Assembly: GCA_965194535.1 (NCBI GenBank)
Contig: OZ239145.1
Span: 1 to 64,000, forward strand
Reading direction: 5' to 3'
Length of the DNA stretch: 64,000 nt
Origin: Verrucolacustris abundans
Lineage (GTDB): Bacteria > Verrucomicrobiota > Verrucomicrobiia > Methylacidiphilales > Verrucolacustridaceae
Positions within the stretch are counted from its first letter, which is position 1, and each line of letters opens with the position of its first letter. The notes beneath the pieces are model-generated. The model had not been told where the DNA came from and did not search any database. It saw only the letters and a program-made list of their open reading frames with translations. Position numbers and translations under genes: made by a program. Positions 17,282 through 25,283 of the stretch are shown here, one piece after another.

Positions 17282-18082
17282 CTATTTCAAATACTGATTC
17301 ACCCCTTTGATACACCGGACTTTTTTCGTCCGAAGGGTTTCTTCTAGTCGGGATTGGCTTTTTGGAACGTGGTCACGGCTAAGAATCGGGTGGTGGAGGT
17401 GATAAAGAATTGCCCGACCGTAGACGAATTTGCGGGGTCGGCCCAAATGATAGAGGCGTGAGCCGATGTCGGAGTCTTCCCCAAGGCCCCAACCTTCGTA
17501 CTCCTCGTCCCAGCCGTTGACCTCCAGAAGATCCTTTTTCCACATAGCCATGTTACAGCCGATAATTCCTCGTTGGGCCGTGTCACGTTTGATAATGGGA
17601 AAGGGGAGTCGAAATGCTTTGGCGGCGCCGGTGAGTTGACCCGCGAGGAAGAGGCGAAAACTTGGAACGGATTGGCTCACCTGGAGTGAGGCAGATGCCG
17701 TGGCATTAAGATAAGAGCGCCGGCCTTGAACCCAGAAGCCCTGCTCGGCTAAGGATGCATGATCTTCGATAAATCTGGGATGTGGGATGCAGTCCGCATC
17801 GGTGAAGACAAGGTAGGCGCCTTTTGCAGCAGCCAAGGATTGGTTGAGGATTGCATTCTTTCGGAACCCCTTGTCTTCGTGCCAGAGGTGACGGACTGGG
17901 CAGGGCAAGGATGGGGCGAGGCGAACGATCAGATCGCGAGTGGGGGAGGTGGAACCATCGTCGGCGATGAGAATTTCCATGGGTGCACTCGTTTGGTTGC
18001 GAAAACCAGCGAGGCACAACTCGAGAGGGCGGACGTGATTGTAGGTACTGATGACGAGGGAAATTTGATTTGAGGAGATCAT
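17282..18082 (-). CDS. Glycosyltransferase family 2
   Basis: This GT-A enzyme (266 aa) transfers a sugar from a nucleotide donor. It begins with LVISTYNHVRPLELCLAGF, has the donor-binding ADDGS and the metal-binding DADC (FTDADCIPHP). A C-terminal NGWDEEYEGWGLGEDSDIG stretch follows; its W-G-x-E-D motif is typical of galactosyltransferase-like C-terminal domains. No membrane helix is seen. Its ATG overlaps the stop of the upstream carboxypeptidase gene by 4 bp (ATGA), so the two are probably translated together. The acceptor cannot be read from sequence. Confidence 0.9.
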   Translation of the reverse strand: MISSNQISLVISTYNHVRPLELCLAGFRNQTSAPMEILIADDGSTSPTRDLIVRLAPSLPCPVRHLWHEDKGFRKNAILNQSLAAAKGAYLVFTDADCIPHPRFIEDHASLAEQGFWVQGRRSYLNATASASLQVSQSVPSFRLFLAGQLTGAAKAFRLPFPIIKRDTAQRGIIGCNMAMWKKDLLEVNGWDEEYEGWGLGEDSDIGSRLYHLGRPRKFVYGRAILYHLHHPILSRDHVPKSQSRLEETLRTKKVRCIKGVNQYLK

Positions 18083-19581
18083 TGGGAAAGTTCCTGAACC
18101 TTGGATTCGAGAACCTTGAGGTGGGCTTCTGGGTCGAGGGGTTTTCCGGTGGCGCGTTGGACGAGTTCTGCGGCGGGATAGCGACGGCCGTGGGAGTGGA
18201 CTTTCTCACGAAGCCAACGAAGGAGGGGTTGGTAGTCGCGATTTTCCACAGAAGTGGGGAGGGTAGGAATATCCCGATTCGCGGCCTGCCAAAGCTGGGA
18301 GGAGGTCAGGTTGCCGAGAGTGTAGGTGGGGAAGTAACCGAAGCCGCCTAGCGACCAGTGGATGTCTTGAAGGCAACCGCGTGCATCGTCGGGGACTTTT
18401 AAGCCGAGAAGTTTTTCGAAGAGCTCGTTCCAAGCGGCGGGCAGGTCATGAACGGAGAGATCGCCTTTGAGAAGTTGGGTTTCCAGTTCGAAGCGAAGAA
18501 GAATATGGAGATCGTAAGTTACCTCATCAGCTTCGACACGGATGAAGGAGCGTTCCACCGCGTTGGAAGCGCGCCAGCAATCCTCGTGCTTATGGCCTGT
18601 TAAATCGGTAAAGGCTCGGGTGAAGTCTGGCCACCAGGATTTCCAGAAGGATCGGGAGCGGCCGACACGGTTTTCCCACAGGCGGGATTGGGATTCGTGA
18701 ATGCCGAGCGAGGCGGCTTGGCCGAGGGGCGTGCCGAGTTGGGATTCCGGAAGACCTTGGTCGTAGAGACCGTGGCCAGCCTCGTGGAGGACACCGTAGA
18801 GGGAGACCATGAAGTCGTTTTCGTCGTAGCGGGTGGTCATGCGGGTATCACCCGGGCCGAGGCCAGAGCAGAAGGGGTGGGTACTGGAGTCGAGGCGACC
18901 TGCGGTGATGTCGAACCCGATTTTTGGTAGAAGAAGTTGGAGGAATTTCTCCTGATCGGCGCGGGGGTAGTGGCCTCGGAGAGTTTTACGGGAGGGGGGT
19001 TGAGGCAGGGAGAAAGCTTTTTCGGCAATCGCAACGAGGCGAGGGCGAAGTTTGGCAAAGAGAGAAGTGACATCGCGAGTCAGCCAACCCGGTTCGTAGC
19101 CTTCGAGGAGGGCATCGTAGGGTTGGTCCGAGTAGCCCCAGAGGTCGGCCATTTGGCGGGAGAGGGAGAGAAGTTTTTCGAGGTGCGGGGCAAAGGTGGG
19201 GAAGTGAGAGTTTTTGCGGGCTTCGACCCACGCGGTGCGGGAGAGGCCGATGGCGAGCTCGTTTTCTTCGACAAGTTCGGCGGGAATACGGGTGGCGCGG
19301 TGGTAGTCGTGGCGCCAGCGGGCGATGGCGGCGGCTTCAGGGGAGTGGGGCGGGAGGGAAGTGCTTTCGCACTCATCGAGCCAGCGGGCGATGTCGGTGT
19401 GGGTCGCGAGGCGGTGGGAGATTCCGGCGAGAAGGGAGGACTGTTCGGCACGGAAGGAGTGGCCTTTCGGGGGGAGCAGGGTTTCCTGATCCCAGCTGAG
19501 GAGGCCGGTGGTGGCGCCGAGAAGGGCGAGGTCTTTGCCTCGGGCGCGGAGTTTTTCGTAGGACTCAGGTAGGGGTGACAT
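18079..19581 (-). CDS. Metallocarboxypeptidase, M32 family (Taq type)
   Basis: M32 enzymes are zinc carboxypeptidases that trim C-terminal residues from peptides in the cytoplasm. The 500-residue product carries the zinc motif HEAGH (in LHEAGHGLYDQ) and the family signature HESQSRLWEN. It is almost entirely helical, with DPF-like stretches common in the family replaced by STHPFCSGLGPGDTRMTTRY. The ATG at 19581 starts MSPLPESYEKL; a TTG six codons upstream gives no extra homology. The gene leads a two-gene unit with the GT2 enzyme. The pairing looks coincidental rather than functional. Confidence 0.93.
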   Translation of the reverse strand: MSPLPESYEKLRARGKDLALLGATTGLLSWDQETLLPPKGHSFRAEQSSLLAGISHRLATHTDIARWLDECESTSLPPHSPEAAAIARWRHDYHRATRIPAELVEENELAIGLSRTAWVEARKNSHFPTFAPHLEKLLSLSRQMADLWGYSDQPYDALLEGYEPGWLTRDVTSLFAKLRPRLVAIAEKAFSLPQPPSRKTLRGHYPRADQEKFLQLLLPKIGFDITAGRLDSSTHPFCSGLGPGDTRMTTRYDENDFMVSLYGVLHEAGHGLYDQGLPESQLGTPLGQAASLGIHESQSRLWENRVGRSRSFWKSWWPDFTRAFTDLTGHKHEDCWRASNAVERSFIRVEADEVTYDLHILLRFELETQLLKGDLSVHDLPAAWNELFEKLLGLKVPDDARGCLQDIHWSLGGFGYFPTYTLGNLTSSQLWQAANRDIPTLPTSVENRDYQPLLRWLREKVHSHGRRYPAAELVQRATGKPLDPEAHLKVLESKVQELSQ

Positions 19582-19634
19582 GAGAAGATAATGAAACAAG
19601 AAACCGTCGCATGAAACGATTTATACGGGGGGGT

Positions 19635-20360
19635 TTAGTGGGCTTTTAAAGCATCTGCGGGAAGCAGGCCGCGAGAGATCAGTTTTTTGGCAAACTCGAT
19701 TTGGCTGGGGGCGAGAGTGGTGGAGGTGGACTTGGGGAGTGGGCCGTCGAACAGTTCGTAGTTGAACAGTTGGTGGGCGACTTGGGGAAAGCGGTCGGGG
19801 GGGAGGACGGGAATGGCGAAGGCGAGGCGGTTGTCGGGGTTGTTGTCCGACTCGGGGATGGAGGGGGGGAGGCCTTGGCCGAGGCTGACGAGGCAGGAGA
19901 AGCTGAGAACACCGAGGTGGCGAGCGGTGTGGTAGTTAAAGAGGAGGACTTCAGCCATGGTGGAGTCTGCGGGGGTGGCCTGATCGCGGCCTCGGCGGGA
20001 GATTTCCTGGAGAACCTGTTCCACATCCGCGCCTGCCATATCGGCTTCGGCCAACCAGTAGAGGGTAAGGAGAAGATTTTTCGCCATTCCGCCTGGAGCA
20101 CTAAGCTTTGCGCAAACAAGAGGATCGGTGAGTCGGCGAAGATTTTCCATAGCGGCCTCCGTCTTTTTAAGAACGTTCATGCTGGCGGAAGCGGTCATCG
20201 AATCGAGCATTAGGTCATCGTCCCAAGTCAGGGACAGTCCTCCGAAGAGACCATATGTGTCCTGATAATAGGGATTGAGTGGCAGAACGAGGGGCGGGGC
20301 AGAGTGTCCCGAATGCAAAAAGGGGCAAATGGAGAGAAGCAGGAAAAAGGAGGAGCGCAT
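19635..20360 (-). CDS. Unknown secreted protein
   Basis: I do not recognise this family. The 241-residue product has a signal peptide (MRSSFFLLLSICPFLHSGHS, cleavage near 20) and no further membrane helix, so it should be periplasmic. The mature part is helical, with NPYYQDTYGLFGGLSL near the N-terminus and a C-terminal helix EFAKKLISRGLLPADALKAH. No catalytic motif is evident. It stands 53 bp upstream of the carboxypeptidase gene on the same strand and may share its transcript. Codon use is like its neighbours. Confidence 0.75.
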   Translation of the reverse strand: MRSSFFLLLSICPFLHSGHSAPPLVLPLNPYYQDTYGLFGGLSLTWDDDLMLDSMTASASMNVLKKTEAAMENLRRLTDPLVCAKLSAPGGMAKNLLLTLYWLAEADMAGADVEQVLQEISRRGRDQATPADSTMAEVLLFNYHTARHLGVLSFSCLVSLGQGLPPSIPESDNNPDNRLAFAIPVLPPDRFPQVAHQLFNYELFDGPLPKSTSTTLAPSQIEFAKKLISRGLLPADALKAH

Positions 20361-20421
20361 AAGGAGATGATAAGGGTTATTGAAAGGGAGGGAAGTGAAG
20401 ATGCGGGCTTAAGGCGAGCTA

Positions 20422-21618
20422 CTATGAGACGGATAAAGCTTTTTGATAAACAGCGTTGATACGGGAAAGCCAAAGCGCACGATTGAATTCATTTAGGATG
20501 CGACCCTTGCCAGCTGAACCCATCATTGTGCAAAGCTCAGGCTGGTTAATCAGCTGCTGAATTTTGGAAGACATGGATTCAGCAGAAAAGGGCTCAGCTA
20601 AGATGCCGTCTTTGCCCTCAATCACTACTTCGGCCATTGCGCCAATGCGGTTTGCCACAAAGGTTCTGTCCTGTGTCCAAGACTCCAAAAAGGTTAAGGG
20701 GAAGGGCTCGCTCCAGATGGAAGGAATTACAGAAAAAGCGGTCTTGGCCCAAACAGCACGTTGCTGCGCGCGATCTAGGAACCCTACAAATTCGACGTCA
20801 GCCAATCCAAGCTGACTGGCCTGTTTCTGAAGCCGCTCCTTTTCGGGTCCGTCCCCAGCAATGATTAATTTTCTCCCTTTCGATTGGACTAGTTTCCAGG
20901 CGCGCAAAAGGTGGTCGACCCCCTTCTCCGGAGAAAGGCGACCAAGAAATAGCACATTTCCGATTGGACAAGGGGGAATCGAATCACCTTTTGGCTCATA
21001 AAAGTGAGGGACGACGTGAATCCGATCCTGTGGGATACCCATAGCGATGTGTTTCGAGCGTTGAGCCTGACTAAGGGCAACCCACGCGGCCACATTTTGG
21101 AAAGTCCCCACCGAACGGACACGGCGGAGAATGAGTCCCATGAAGCCACTGATGAGACGACTGTTTCGCCAGCAGGCGGTCTGGAAGGCAGGCCAGAAGT
21201 TGCCACCCAGACAACGCTCGCACGGTTGGCCGTGGTTCAGGAAAAAACCGTTGGTACAACCCATCCGATAGTTGTGGAGGTAGTGAACGACAGGAACTTT
21301 GAGATCAAAAGCAGTTTGATATACAGATGGGGAAAGGCCAGGAAGGACATTGTGAATCACCCACAGATCAAAACAGCCTTTTTTTTGCAAACGCCTAAGA
21401 TCTTTTGAGACTCTGGTGCTGTGAAATGCACGAACCGGAAGCATGAGCTTGCTGCTGAACGACCGACCGAGAAGTTCCTCAGTAGAGCCCTGATAATCAG
21501 TTACATCATGAGAAGGGAGTAAGGCATTCCGAAAAGAATCTACAAAACCTTCCTCCCCTCCAAATTTCAAATAACGACTGAAGATTTGGAGTATCCGCAA
21601 ACGGCGCATAGATCTCAT
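20422..21618 (-). CDS. Glycosyltransferase family 4
   Basis: This is a GT-B enzyme (398 aa) at the left edge of the polysaccharide locus. The N-terminal domain starts ILQIFSRYLKFGGEEGFV. The C-terminal domain has VLFLGRLSPEKGVDHLLRAW, the donor site IIAGDGPEKERL, and an SIWSEPFPLTFLESWTQ region corresponding to the ExFGxxxxE motif. FVANRIGAMAEVVIEGKDG is the usual nucleotide-sugar loop. A cysteine cluster (NHGQPCERCLGGNFWP, then ACWR) is seen in one subset of GT4 enzymes. G+C is lower than in the housekeeping genes. Acceptor unknown. Confidence 0.93.
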   Translation of the reverse strand: MRSMRRLRILQIFSRYLKFGGEEGFVDSFRNALLPSHDVTDYQGSTEELLGRSFSSKLMLPVRAFHSTRVSKDLRRLQKKGCFDLWVIHNVLPGLSPSVYQTAFDLKVPVVHYLHNYRMGCTNGFFLNHGQPCERCLGGNFWPAFQTACWRNSRLISGFMGLILRRVRSVGTFQNVAAWVALSQAQRSKHIAMGIPQDRIHVVPHFYEPKGDSIPPCPIGNVLFLGRLSPEKGVDHLLRAWKLVQSKGRKLIIAGDGPEKERLQKQASQLGLADVEFVGFLDRAQQRAVWAKTAFSVIPSIWSEPFPLTFLESWTQDRTFVANRIGAMAEVVIEGKDGILAEPFSAESMSSKIQQLINQPELCTMMGSAGKGRILNEFNRALWLSRINAVYQKALSVS

Positions 21619-21700
21619 GCTAATAGCAAACTAAGCGAGAAGAAAGAAGAAGCGCGCAAAGTGGGATTTTGGTTATTCGATATATAAATTAGTTTTTTCC

Positions 21701-21718
21701 TGCAGTTGCGGCACTGCA
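21701..21718. other. Perfect small inverted repeat between glycan genes
   Basis: TGCAGT at 21701-21706 pairs with ACTGCA at 21713-21718 around a 6-nt loop. It lies in the 178-bp gap between two minus-strand glycan genes, next to an AT-rich TATATAAATTAG stretch that could include a promoter for the downstream GT4 gene. No function can be assigned. Confidence 0.3.
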
Positions 21719-21796
21719 AAGAAAGACTATAAAGGGGAGAAGGCTCGTGCAGGAATCCACACTGGGGGGTGCGTGGAATTGGAAAAAAAGATATGT

Positions 21797-23008
21797 CTAC
21801 CGAGGGGTGTTTATAAAAAACTCGCGGGTGGCATCGGAGAGCGTAGAAACAACCTGATTGGCCAAATGAACCGACTTTTTACGTAGAAAAGTCTGAATCT
21901 CATGCTCACCAGAGATCATTGAGTCAAGCGCACTGCAAAGCCACGCTGTTGACACAGCCTGAATTGGGTAAACGTAACGCCTAATTTCATATAGCTCAAA
22001 AAGACCGAAAAACTTTGGCTGATAGGCTAGACCAATAGTGGGAACAGCTGATGTTAGAGCAAAGATACAGGCGTGCATACGTGAACCGATGAAAAAACGG
22101 CAGCCTTGAACGGCGTGGATATACTTTTCTAAGGGGGAATCAACCGGAAAGATATCGACAGGAATACCTCTTTGACGAATCAATTGATAGAGCAACTTCG
22201 CAATGGGCAAATCATCATCATCATTTGGAATCGATACCTGCACAAACAACCGAATCGGCTCCCCAGTCTGAGCGAAATAATGTGCAGCAGAATTCGATAA
22301 GACGGACAAGAAGTGATTTAGGGCTATTGAATCAAAAGAAGAGGCAAATGAATAATCGACAACAGAAATACCTAAACCTGTTCTTTTGCTGGAAGCATCG
22401 TAAAAATGAGGCAGCAGTAAAGGCATTGCATTAACAATATCAGGAACAAAAAAAGTTTTCCCAGTTCCCAGTCCCCGCCGTGAAAGAAATAACTCGCTTT
22501 TTCGGTCGCGAACAAAAATCCGATCAAGGACATTACAAAGATGCTTAAAAACCCAAAGATCCACGGTCTTGTTAATCGGACCAATGGACTGAGGGAAAAG
22601 AAATGTTCTTACACCCGCCATTTTTGCCAAGATTCCAGACAATGCCGAAAGGAAAAATGTTCTGCTTGGGAAGAAAGAATTTGAGGAATAAAAATAACCT
22701 CCACCACTTAATATGCAAAAGTCAGAGCGGGAAAACTCCTTGAACTTTGAACCGGCTCGCAAAACAAATGACAGAACAACATAAATAGGGTTAAAAAATC
22801 TGAAGAGGGCATTTTGACTAGGATTCGATCGAATTAAAGGCGGCACAGAAGCAGCACCAAGAATATCCGCGTTTTTCTTCCAAAAAGAAGAGTGAACAAG
22901 TACTAAGGGGTCTTTTAGGCGAAGTTTTAACCACGCAATCTGGCAAAGAATAATTGCTTGATCACCAAGATTGCGAAAATCGTAGGCGTTTAATATTGAA
23001 ATCTTCAT
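21797..23008 (-). CDS. Polysaccharide pyruvyl transferase family protein
   Basis: Members of this GT-B-like family move pyruvate from phosphoenolpyruvate onto exopolysaccharide sugars, giving them negative charge. Recognisable parts are ISILNAYDFRNLGDQAIILC at the N-terminus, ILSGGGYFYSSN, FLFPQSIGPINK, FVRDRKSE and, near the C-terminus, FIGSRMHACIFALTSAVPTIGLAY, where the SRMHA motif is diagnostic. The ATG at 23008 is preferred over a TTG four codons upstream. The DNA is clearly AT-richer than the flanking genes, consistent with import of this glycan block. About 404 residues. Confidence 0.9.
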   Translation of the reverse strand: MKISILNAYDFRNLGDQAIILCQIAWLKLRLKDPLVLVHSSFWKKNADILGAASVPPLIRSNPSQNALFRFFNPIYVVLSFVLRAGSKFKEFSRSDFCILSGGGYFYSSNSFFPSRTFFLSALSGILAKMAGVRTFLFPQSIGPINKTVDLWVFKHLCNVLDRIFVRDRKSELFLSRRGLGTGKTFFVPDIVNAMPLLLPHFYDASSKRTGLGISVVDYSFASSFDSIALNHFLSVLSNSAAHYFAQTGEPIRLFVQVSIPNDDDDLPIAKLLYQLIRQRGIPVDIFPVDSPLEKYIHAVQGCRFFIGSRMHACIFALTSAVPTIGLAYQPKFFGLFELYEIRRYVYPIQAVSTAWLCSALDSMISGEHEIQTFLRKKSVHLANQVVSTLSDATREFFINTPR

Positions 23009-23062
23009 AACTTTATGCAAAAATTCTCTTAAGAAGTTAATAATCTTTTAAAAGGCGGTAGC

Positions 23063-24004
23063 TTGAAAAGTCTGTACATTATTCCAGTCCATAATCCAGG
23101 AAAGATGATCTTAGAACTTCTGGATCATATTTCAAAATCGTCTGATGTCCATCTTGATGAAATTCTTATTGTCGATGATGGGTCATTTGACGGCACTTAC
23201 GAAAAGGTAACTAAAAATTACCCAAGCGTACAAATTATTCAAGGAACCGGGCAGCTTTTTTGGACTGGGAGTATGGCTTTGGGCATGAGCCATGCTCTTA
23301 AACAAGAAGCCGACTATATTTTTTGGTTAAACCATGATTGCAGGCCCGCATCGGGCGCTGCCGATGAGTTGAAAAAAGCACTCGAATTAACGAAGGCGGG
23401 ATGTGCTGGGGCGTCTTGCCATATCGCGGGATATCCTGAATATGGCGTTAATCCTGGTCTACTTTGCAACAGGGGCGTTGGAAATGTGGCAAAGGATCAA
23501 ATCCTTGAAGTTGATGCCGTAAACGGCAACTTCGTGGCATTTCGCGCCGAGGTGGTGAGAGATGTAGGGCTACCGGATTTTGAGCTCTTTCCACACTACG
23601 GCGACAGCCCTTATACATATAAAATCAATAAGCGAGGCTTTAAGGTTCTGGTAGTTGGAAGTGCAACGGCAGATCTTGAATATGAAATCTTGCGACGCCT
23701 ATCCCCGTTTTGGCGTGTTGCCCTTAGCCAAAAGGAAATTAGCGAGTGGCTTAGCTACTATATATTTAACATTAAAAGCCGGTATTATTGGCGTGCTGCT
23801 TTTTTTGAAAGCCAAGCATTCCGCGGATATTTTGGAATCTTTGGGTATATCAAAAAAATGAGCTCGATGATAGGGCTGGTCGTTTCAGGTGCAGTATTCC
23901 GTTCTCTTATTCCAGGAAAAACTATCAAGCTATTATTGCAAAAAAGAATGGCAGACCGTTATCCACAGAATAAACTGCTAACTGAAATAAACGAGCAAAG
24001 TTAA
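23063..24004 (+). CDS. Glycosyltransferase family 2
   Basis: This GT-A enzyme (313 aa) begins LYIIPVHNPGKMILELLDHI, has the donor motif IVDDGSFDGT, and a metal-binding region WLNHDCRP in place of the usual DxD. Later FELFPHYGDSPYTYKINKRG resembles the rhamnosyltransferase-like GT2 branch that assembles O-antigen or capsule. TTG at 23063 is the start, supported by AGGCGG a few bases upstream. It is divergent from the pyruvyl transferase gene, with 54 bp between them, so promoters for both must lie in that AT-rich gap. Confidence 0.88.
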   Translation: MKSLYIIPVHNPGKMILELLDHISKSSDVHLDEILIVDDGSFDGTYEKVTKNYPSVQIIQGTGQLFWTGSMALGMSHALKQEADYIFWLNHDCRPASGAADELKKALELTKAGCAGASCHIAGYPEYGVNPGLLCNRGVGNVAKDQILEVDAVNGNFVAFRAEVVRDVGLPDFELFPHYGDSPYTYKINKRGFKVLVVGSATADLEYEILRRLSPFWRVALSQKEISEWLSYYIFNIKSRYYWRAAFFESQAFRGYFGIFGYIKKMSSMIGLVVSGAVFRSLIPGKTIKLLLQKRMADRYPQNKLLTEINEQS

Positions 24005-24073
24005 AAGGAAGAGCGATTTGTAATCTTTCAATTTAGCCTATAAACAAATAACAATAAGCGCACACCAAGACTG

Positions 24074-25033
24074 ATGAGCATTACTAACGTAAAGAAAATA
24101 AAATTGGTCGATCTAACAACAATAACTCCAAGTTTTAAGCAGCTCGACTATTTGGGGTGCTGTATAGCCTCAGTTGCCGATCAGGAGGGGGTTACTGTTG
24201 AACACATCGTGCAGGATGCGGGGAGCCCTGGGATCGAGGAGTTTGCAGAGGAGATGGGAGCGCGTCTTTTGCGTATGTACGGGGGGGAGAGGGTAACAAG
24301 CCTGGAAAAATTCGAACTTCTGCACGTTCGCACAGCCCGGGGGTACACGCTGCGAATTTTTAAAGAAAAAGACGAGGGAATGTACGATGCAATTAACAAG
24401 GGGATAGAAAAAGCGAACGGTCTTATTTGCGGCTACTTGAATTGTGATGAGCAATATTTGAATTGCGCCCTGTCTCGAGTCAAAGAGGCTTTCGACAAAA
24501 AGACAGAAATAGGAGTGGTTCTAGGAGACGTAATTATAATAAATCGCGACGGAGAGGCGATATGCCATCGTAAAATAGAGACCCCAAGTCTGGCGCATAC
24601 ATGGACGTGCCATTTCAGTGCCCTGACGGCTGCGGTATTCTTTAAAAAAAGTGAAATAAGTGAGGGGCTACTATTTGATATAAGCTACCGCATGGCATCG
24701 GATGCGGAGTGGTTTGTGCGGATACTGCGATCACGATTGGTAATTAGTATTGTACGCACCAATATATCAACCTTTATGGAAAGCGGACAAAATCTCGGAC
24801 TTACTCCGGCAGCGGATGAAGAAAGAGAAAGATTAAATGCGTCGGCACCATTTATGTTTAGAAAGCTCAAGATTCTGTGGGTAGCTATCCATCGATTAAA
24901 AAGATTGATAGGCAGGCAACACCGATCAGAAGACGTGGTGTATGAGGTTTATCTTCCAAAGAGTGATAAGCGAAAAGCGTTTTTTGCAAAGAGGTTGCGA
25001 ACCACTTGGCCAGGAAGAGTTTTTAATTTTTGA
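24074..25033 (+). CDS. Glycosyltransferase family 2 (WcaA-like)
   Basis: This GT-A enzyme (319 aa) opens with LTTITPSFKQLDYLGCCIAS and HIVQDAGSPGIEEF, the GSxDGT-like donor loop found in colanic-acid-type transferases. It continues with EKDEGMYDAINKGIEKANG and YLNCDEQYL, where the CDEQY motif takes the place of DxD. A charged C-terminal tail of about 80 residues follows the catalytic domain. It is 69 bp downstream of the previous GT2 gene on the same strand. The repeat-rich stretch starts directly after its stop. Confidence 0.88.
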   Translation: MSITNVKKIKLVDLTTITPSFKQLDYLGCCIASVADQEGVTVEHIVQDAGSPGIEEFAEEMGARLLRMYGGERVTSLEKFELLHVRTARGYTLRIFKEKDEGMYDAINKGIEKANGLICGYLNCDEQYLNCALSRVKEAFDKKTEIGVVLGDVIIINRDGEAICHRKIETPSLAHTWTCHFSALTAAVFFKKSEISEGLLFDISYRMASDAEWFVRILRSRLVISIVRTNISTFMESGQNLGLTPAADEERERLNASAPFMFRKLKILWVAIHRLKRLIGRQHRSEDVVYEVYLPKSDKRKAFFAKRLRTTWPGRVFNF

Positions 25034-25037
25034 TGTT

Positions 25038-25073
25038 GCCCCGCATTTGCGGCCCCGACGCGGTTACGGGGTA
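25038..25073 (+). repeat. GC-rich direct repeat, copy A
   Basis: A GC-rich segment of about 35 bp built from CCCGCATTTGCGG, CCCGACGCGG and ACGGGGTAG. A related copy occurs at about 25184-25219 with CCCGCGGTTGTGG, ACGACGCGG and ACGGGGCAG. The two flank palindromic element 1. The stretch 25034-25283 has no gene. Confidence 0.5.
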
Positions 25074-25125
25074 GAGACACGCTGACGCGGAACGCAAAAG
25101 AGTACAGGAAGGGGTGAGGGGGATG

Positions 25126-25177
25126 GCCCTACTACGTCCCGCATGCGCGGGACTTCGAAGGGCGCCCGGGGCGGGCG
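25126..25177 (+). repeat. Palindromic element, copy 1 (intergenic)
   Basis: The left arm GCCCTACTACGTCCCGC and right arm GCGGGACTTCGAAGGGC (25126-25163) form an imperfect hairpin with a perfect GTCCCGC/GCGGGAC inner stem. A second hairpin CGCCCG-ggg-CGGGCG follows at 25163-25177. It lies between convergent genes (a GT2 gene and the polymerase-like gene) and could act as a transcription barrier. It belongs to the family repeated up to 46 kb. Confidence 0.75.
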
Positions 25178-25183
25178 ATTTTT

Positions 25184-25219
25184 TCCCGCGGTTGTGGCCA
25201 CGACGCGGGCACGGGGCAG
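25184..25219 (+). repeat. GC-rich direct repeat, copy B
   Basis: This is the diverged partner of the segment at about 25038-25073, in the same orientation on the other side of palindromic element 1. The pair could be target-site remnants or independent members of another small repeat family. Confidence 0.45.
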
Positions 25220-25283
25220 GGTGTGAAGGGAAAAAAGGTGTGATGGTAAGAGGTTGCGATTGTTGAAAGTGACTGACGACGAA

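Noticed and set aside
18937..19572. 211-codon + frame inside the carboxypeptidase gene
   Set aside because: Gly/Glu-rich product antisense to a gene with HEAGH and HES motifs; a shadow caused by G-rich strand bias.
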